From Candidatus Pacearchaeota archaeon (GTDB lineage Archaea; Nanobdellota; Nanobdellia; Pacearchaeales; GW2011-AR1), in NCBI GenBank assembly GCA_015520065.1, contig WAQV01000085.1, positions 1 to 7,422 of the forward strand: DNA of 7,422 nucleotides. Direction: 5' to 3'. The position numbers and the translations under genes are program-made. Below the pieces are notes generated by a model. The model was not told the DNA's origin and made no database searches. It saw nothing but the letters and a program-made list of their open reading frames with translations. Below are positions 5,688 to 7,422 of this stretch, piece by piece (positions within the stretch are counted from its first letter, which is position 1; each line of letters starts with the position of its first letter).

Positions 5688-5696
5688 TTTTTAAAT
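5688..5696 (-). promoter_or_regulatory. TATA-like box for the acetyltransferase gene
   Basis: ATTTAAAAA on the minus strand is centred about 24 bases before the ATG at 5668, giving a leaderless or near-leaderless transcript. The intergenic stretch 5669-5771 thus holds back-to-back promoters. Confidence 0.5.
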
Positions 5697-5741
5697 ACCT
5701 TTCTTAGTCTCTTGTATTCGTGTTATCCGATAGACAAAACA

Positions 5742-5749
5742 TTTAAATA
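5742..5749 (+). promoter_or_regulatory. TATA box of the ArsR operon
   Basis: TTTAAATA is centred 26.5 bases upstream of the ATG at 5772, placing transcription start at or next to the start codon. It is the best evidence that the repressor starts at 5772 and not at the longer in-frame ATG at 5601. Confidence 0.65.
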
Positions 5750-5752
5750 CTT

Positions 5753-5773
5753 ATATGAATCTAACACTCATAT
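5753..5773. promoter_or_regulatory. Candidate ArsR operator
   Basis: ATATGA (5753-5758) and TCATAT (5768-5773) form a perfect 6-bp inverted repeat separated by nine bases, between the TATA box and the first codons of the repressor. A repressor dimer bound here would cover the transcription start. The half-site resembles the ATA/TGA-rich half-sites of ArsR/SmtB operators, so autoregulation is likely. This is inferred from position and symmetry only. Confidence 0.5.
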
Positions 5774-6128
5774 GAGCAAAGGACACAAGTGTATCCGTTC
5801 AGGCAGTGCAAAAATATCTGAAAAAGAGCTTTATAAGGCATATAAGATATTCTTCGGCACTCTTGTTTCTGAATCACGGCTTAAAATAATAAATCTCCTC
5901 AGGAAAGGCAAAAAAAATGTTTCAGAGATAACAAAGAGTCTGAAAACAGACCAGACTGCTGTCTCCCACGACTTACGAAGACTGAAAAAATGCGGATTTG
6001 TTCATTCAGAGACAAGAGGAAAGTTCAGGTATTATAAGCTCAATGAAAAAACAATCAGGCCGCTAATGGATTTAATAGACAAGCACATGTCTGCTTATTG
6101 CATTCATATTTTAAGAGGTAAAAAATGA
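5772..6128 (+). CDS. ArsR/SmtB-family metal-responsive repressor
   Basis: These proteins are dimeric winged-helix repressors that leave DNA on binding a metal. The 118-residue product has a recognition region, NVSEITKSLKTDQTAVSHDL (49-68), and a wing, ETRGKFRYYKL (80-90), both typical of the family. The usual alpha-3 ELCVC metal site is absent. Candidate ligands are H5 and C7 near the N-terminus, C74 after the recognition helix, and H105, C110 and H112 in the last helix. This fits a sensor with an N-terminal or dimer-interface (alpha-5-type) site. It heads an operon and overlaps the next gene by 4 bp (ATGA). The start at 5772 is set by the TATA box at 5742-5749. A longer frame opens at 5601, but its extra 57 residues run back over the promoter and antisense to the acetyltransferase start. 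Confidence 0.9.
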   Translation: MSKGHKCIRSGSAKISEKELYKAYKIFFGTLVSESRLKIINLLRKGKKNVSEITKSLKTDQTAVSHDLRRLKKCGFVHSETRGKFRYYKLNEKTIRPLMDLIDKHMSAYCIHILRGKK

Positions 6129-6577
6129 GTTTGCACACAAACTTAAAGGTAAAAGCATGGGCATATGGCATAGGAGCAATACTAATAGTTATTGCAATAA
6201 ACTTTACTATTCTCTCTCTGCTAGGTTTTCCTTCTATGGCTGTTGAGATAATTAAAAAATACTTTCCACTCTTAGTTGTTCTTGTTGGAGGGTTTGGATT
6301 GCAAATAGGTTTGTTTGCTTATTATCGTAGTCTAAACGCTGTAAGTTGTTCAACAGCTGTTGCTTCAGGAAGTGCATCAGTGATAAGTATGGTGTCATGC
6401 TGTAGCCATTATCTTTTAAATCTAATACCTTTCTTAGGAGCATTGATAGGAGTATCTGCTCTTGCATCACTCTCAAAATACACTCTTCATTTTATAATAT
6501 TTGGAATTGTCTCTAATGCAATTGGACTTGGAGTTATATATTATCAGACAAATAAATTTCATAAAAGAGTGAAATGA
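6125..6577 (+). CDS. Four-helix membrane protein with CCxH motif (MerC-like in style)
   Basis: The 150-residue protein shows four hydrophobic helices at about 13-33, 46-68, 84-112 and 120-141, with a basic C-terminus. Cysteines cluster at C75 and in MVSCCSHYLLNLIPFLG (89-105), giving C92, C93 and H95 at the start of or inside a helix. Paired Cys plus His inside a small membrane protein is the style of metal-transfer proteins such as MerT/MerC, and from memory uncharacterised bacterial proteins carry a similar ACCxHH...LP motif next to copper or mercury genes. The precise family is not identified. The gene overlaps the repressor by 4 bp and the following gene by 4 bp, so it is translationally coupled. 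Import, export or sensing of a thiophilic metal are all possible, and direction cannot be read from the sequence. Confidence 0.8.
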   Translation: MSLHTNLKVKAWAYGIGAILIVIAINFTILSLLGFPSMAVEIIKKYFPLLVVLVGGFGLQIGLFAYYRSLNAVSCSTAVASGSASVISMVSCCSHYLLNLIPFLGALIGVSALASLSKYTLHFIIFGIVSNAIGLGVIYYQTNKFHKRVK

Positions 6578-6873
6578 AAAGAAGAAAAAATAAAAGCATT
6601 AAAGGTAAGCTGAAAAAAGCAAACAGAAAATTGATTTATATTGCAATAGTTACAATACTATTAATTGCATTGTTGTTTGCAACACTTATGATTCAAGGAG
6701 CATTCCAAAGCAACCTTGCTGTAAAAGGGAACTCTCAAGAATTAGATAAATACAGGTCAGAGACAATTCCAGAGGAATGCAGACTTCCGGAATATAAAGA
6801 CAATGTTGACTCTTGGAAGGCTCATCTAAGCCATCATGAAAACACTCTATACTGCTTAAAATACTATGAATGA
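6574..6873 (+). CDS. Small membrane-anchored Cys/His-rich protein
   Basis: No family is assigned. The 99 residues contain a very basic cytoplasmic start (1-19), one membrane helix (about 20-42) and a short outside domain. That domain ends in a compact ligand-rich segment: C69 in IPEECRLPEYKD, then WKAHLSHHENTLYCLKYY with H84, H87, H88 and C94. Two cysteines and three histidines within 26 residues suggest a metal-binding knot or a disulfide-stabilised hook. It overlaps the upstream gene by 4 bp and the DUF302 gene by 8 bp, so it belongs to the same operon and probably to the same metal pathway. It could be an extracellular metal-capture partner for the CCxH membrane protein. Confidence 0.78.
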   Translation: MKRRKNKSIKGKLKKANRKLIYIAIVTILLIALLFATLMIQGAFQSNLAVKGNSQELDKYRSETIPEECRLPEYKDNVDSWKAHLSHHENTLYCLKYYE

Positions 6874-7276
6874 GAAAATGAGAAATAAAAATTTTATATA
6901 TGTTGTTGAAACCTCTAAAAGTTTTGAAGAGGCAGTTGTTTCTTTATTAAAAAGTATAGAACTTAAAGGATGGACAGTGTTTCAAATATATGACATTAAA
7001 GAAAGGCTTGCAGCAAAAGGTTTTGAGCAGGAACAGCTAAAAATTATTGAGATTTGCTCAGCAAAACACTCCCATAGACTGCTTAACAAAAACAGGCTGA
7101 CCTCTTTATGCATGCCATGTAGAATAAATGTTATTGGAAAAGACAGCAAGGCAGACAAAGTAAGAATTGCTGGAATGAATCCCGTTATAACCCCTCAGTT
7201 TTTCCCAGAAGTTAGTGTTGAAGATGTTTTGGAGATTGAAAAAGACATTAAGGAGATTATTGATAATGCTAAATAA
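6866..7276 (+). CDS. DUF302-domain protein with CxxC
   Basis: DUF302 (Pfam PF03625) is a small alpha/beta domain of unknown function, often found near redox or metal genes. The 136-residue protein fits it along its length: a FEEAVVSLLKSIELKGWTVF opening (20-39), YDIKERLAAKGFE (42-54), KIIEICSAKHSHRLL (59-73) and the LCMPCRINVI strand (81-90), with a late MNPVITP (104-110). C82 and C85 form a CxxC where the family often has a single P-C-R. C64, H68 and H70 are further possible ligands. It appears cytoplasmic, with no signal or membrane segment. The start at 6866 overlaps the previous gene by 8 bp, and an ATG at 6878 is a possible alternative. In this operon a cytoplasmic metal or thiol carrier role is reasonable but inferred. 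Confidence 0.85.
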   Translation: MNEKMRNKNFIYVVETSKSFEEAVVSLLKSIELKGWTVFQIYDIKERLAAKGFEQEQLKIIEICSAKHSHRLLNKNRLTSLCMPCRINVIGKDSKADKVRIAGMNPVITPQFFPEVSVEDVLEIEKDIKEIIDNAK

Positions 7277-7422
7277 AATGCAGCTGTTCAGAAAAAAGTG
7301 CCAGTATTGCAGGAAGAAAATAGACAGAGGTAAGGAGATATTCAGAGATGTAAGAGATCCTGTATTTGTAGGAACCAGAAAAAAGGCATTTTGCTGCATT
7401 GAGCATGCAGAGCTTTATGAAA
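7266..7422 (+). CDS. TRASH-like zinc-ribbon protein, partial
   Basis: This frame is open to the window edge and gives 52 residues without a stop. It has KKCQYCRKKI with C12 and C15, and AFCCIEHAELYE with C43, C44 and H47. A CxxC followed about 27 residues later by C-C-x-x-H and an aromatic-ended helix fits the TRASH/YHS type of treble-clef metal domain, proposed for metal trafficking and sensing in prokaryotes. A generic zinc ribbon is also possible. It overlaps the DUF302 gene by 11 bp if it starts at 7266, while an ATG at 7278, just after that stop, is an equally good start. It continues the metal-handling operon and is cut by the window, so its full domain content is unknown. Confidence 0.65.
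   Translation, partial: MLNKMQLFRKKCQYCRKKIDRGKEIFRDVRDPVFVGTRKKAFCCIEHAELYE

Noticed and set aside
5601..5771. N-terminal extension of the ArsR-family gene from an in-frame ATG at 5601
   Set aside because: The extra 57 residues are low-complexity Phe/Leu/Ser-rich sequence antisense to the acetyltransferase start and across the bidirectional promoter. The TATA box at 5742-5749 points to 5772.

Overview
The window is A+T-rich DNA that reads as archaeal. Several genes begin 24-29 bases downstream of the centre of a TTTATAAA- or TTTAAA-type TATA box with no room for a leader, which is the leaderless promoter architecture common in archaea. Compact genes, small membrane proteins and overlapping starts would suit a DPANN-type lineage such as Woesearchaeota or Pacearchaeota, but no marker gene is present to settle this. 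The first 19 bases match the Tn5/Nextera mosaic end, so the left edge is a library artefact and a contig end.

Region A (about 64-3266, + strand) is a module that looks built for thiol-redox or metal chemistry outside the cytoplasmic membrane. It holds (1) a membrane-tethered protein with a Cys/His cluster, (2) a 77-residue protein made of a membrane anchor, a Ser/Gly linker and a short tail, (3) a membrane-tethered protein with three tandem thioredoxin-like domains, and (4) a CcdA/DsbD-like electron-transfer membrane protein. Proteins 1 and 2 are otherwise unrelated yet end in the same octapeptide, LPGMVGGC. The two DNA copies differ only at three synonymous third positions. The likely scheme is that CcdA brings electrons across the membrane, the triple-thioredoxin protein distributes them, and the Cys-tail proteins are clients, carriers or metal ligands. 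This scheme is inference.

Region B (3267-5098) contains a minus-strand coiled-coil membrane protein of unknown function that starts at a TTG behind a strong Shine-Dalgarno site. Behind it lies a C-terminal remnant of a cation diffusion facilitator (CDF) metal exporter. A plus-strand intramembrane M50/site-2-type metalloprotease follows. A perfect 11-bp hairpin spans the stop codons of ccdA and the convergent coiled-coil gene.

Region C (5099-7422) has a minus-strand GNAT acetyltransferase diverging from a tightly overlapped plus-strand operon. The operon encodes an ArsR-family repressor, a four-helix membrane protein with a CCxH motif, a small membrane-anchored Cys/His-rich protein, a DUF302 protein with a CxxC, and a partial TRASH-like CxxC...CCxxxH protein running off the window. 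The gene content points to sensing and handling of a thiophilic metal such as Cu, Hg, Cd, Zn or As. Together with the CDF remnant and region A, the window looks like a metal/thiol stress neighbourhood. The exact metal cannot be read from the sequence.
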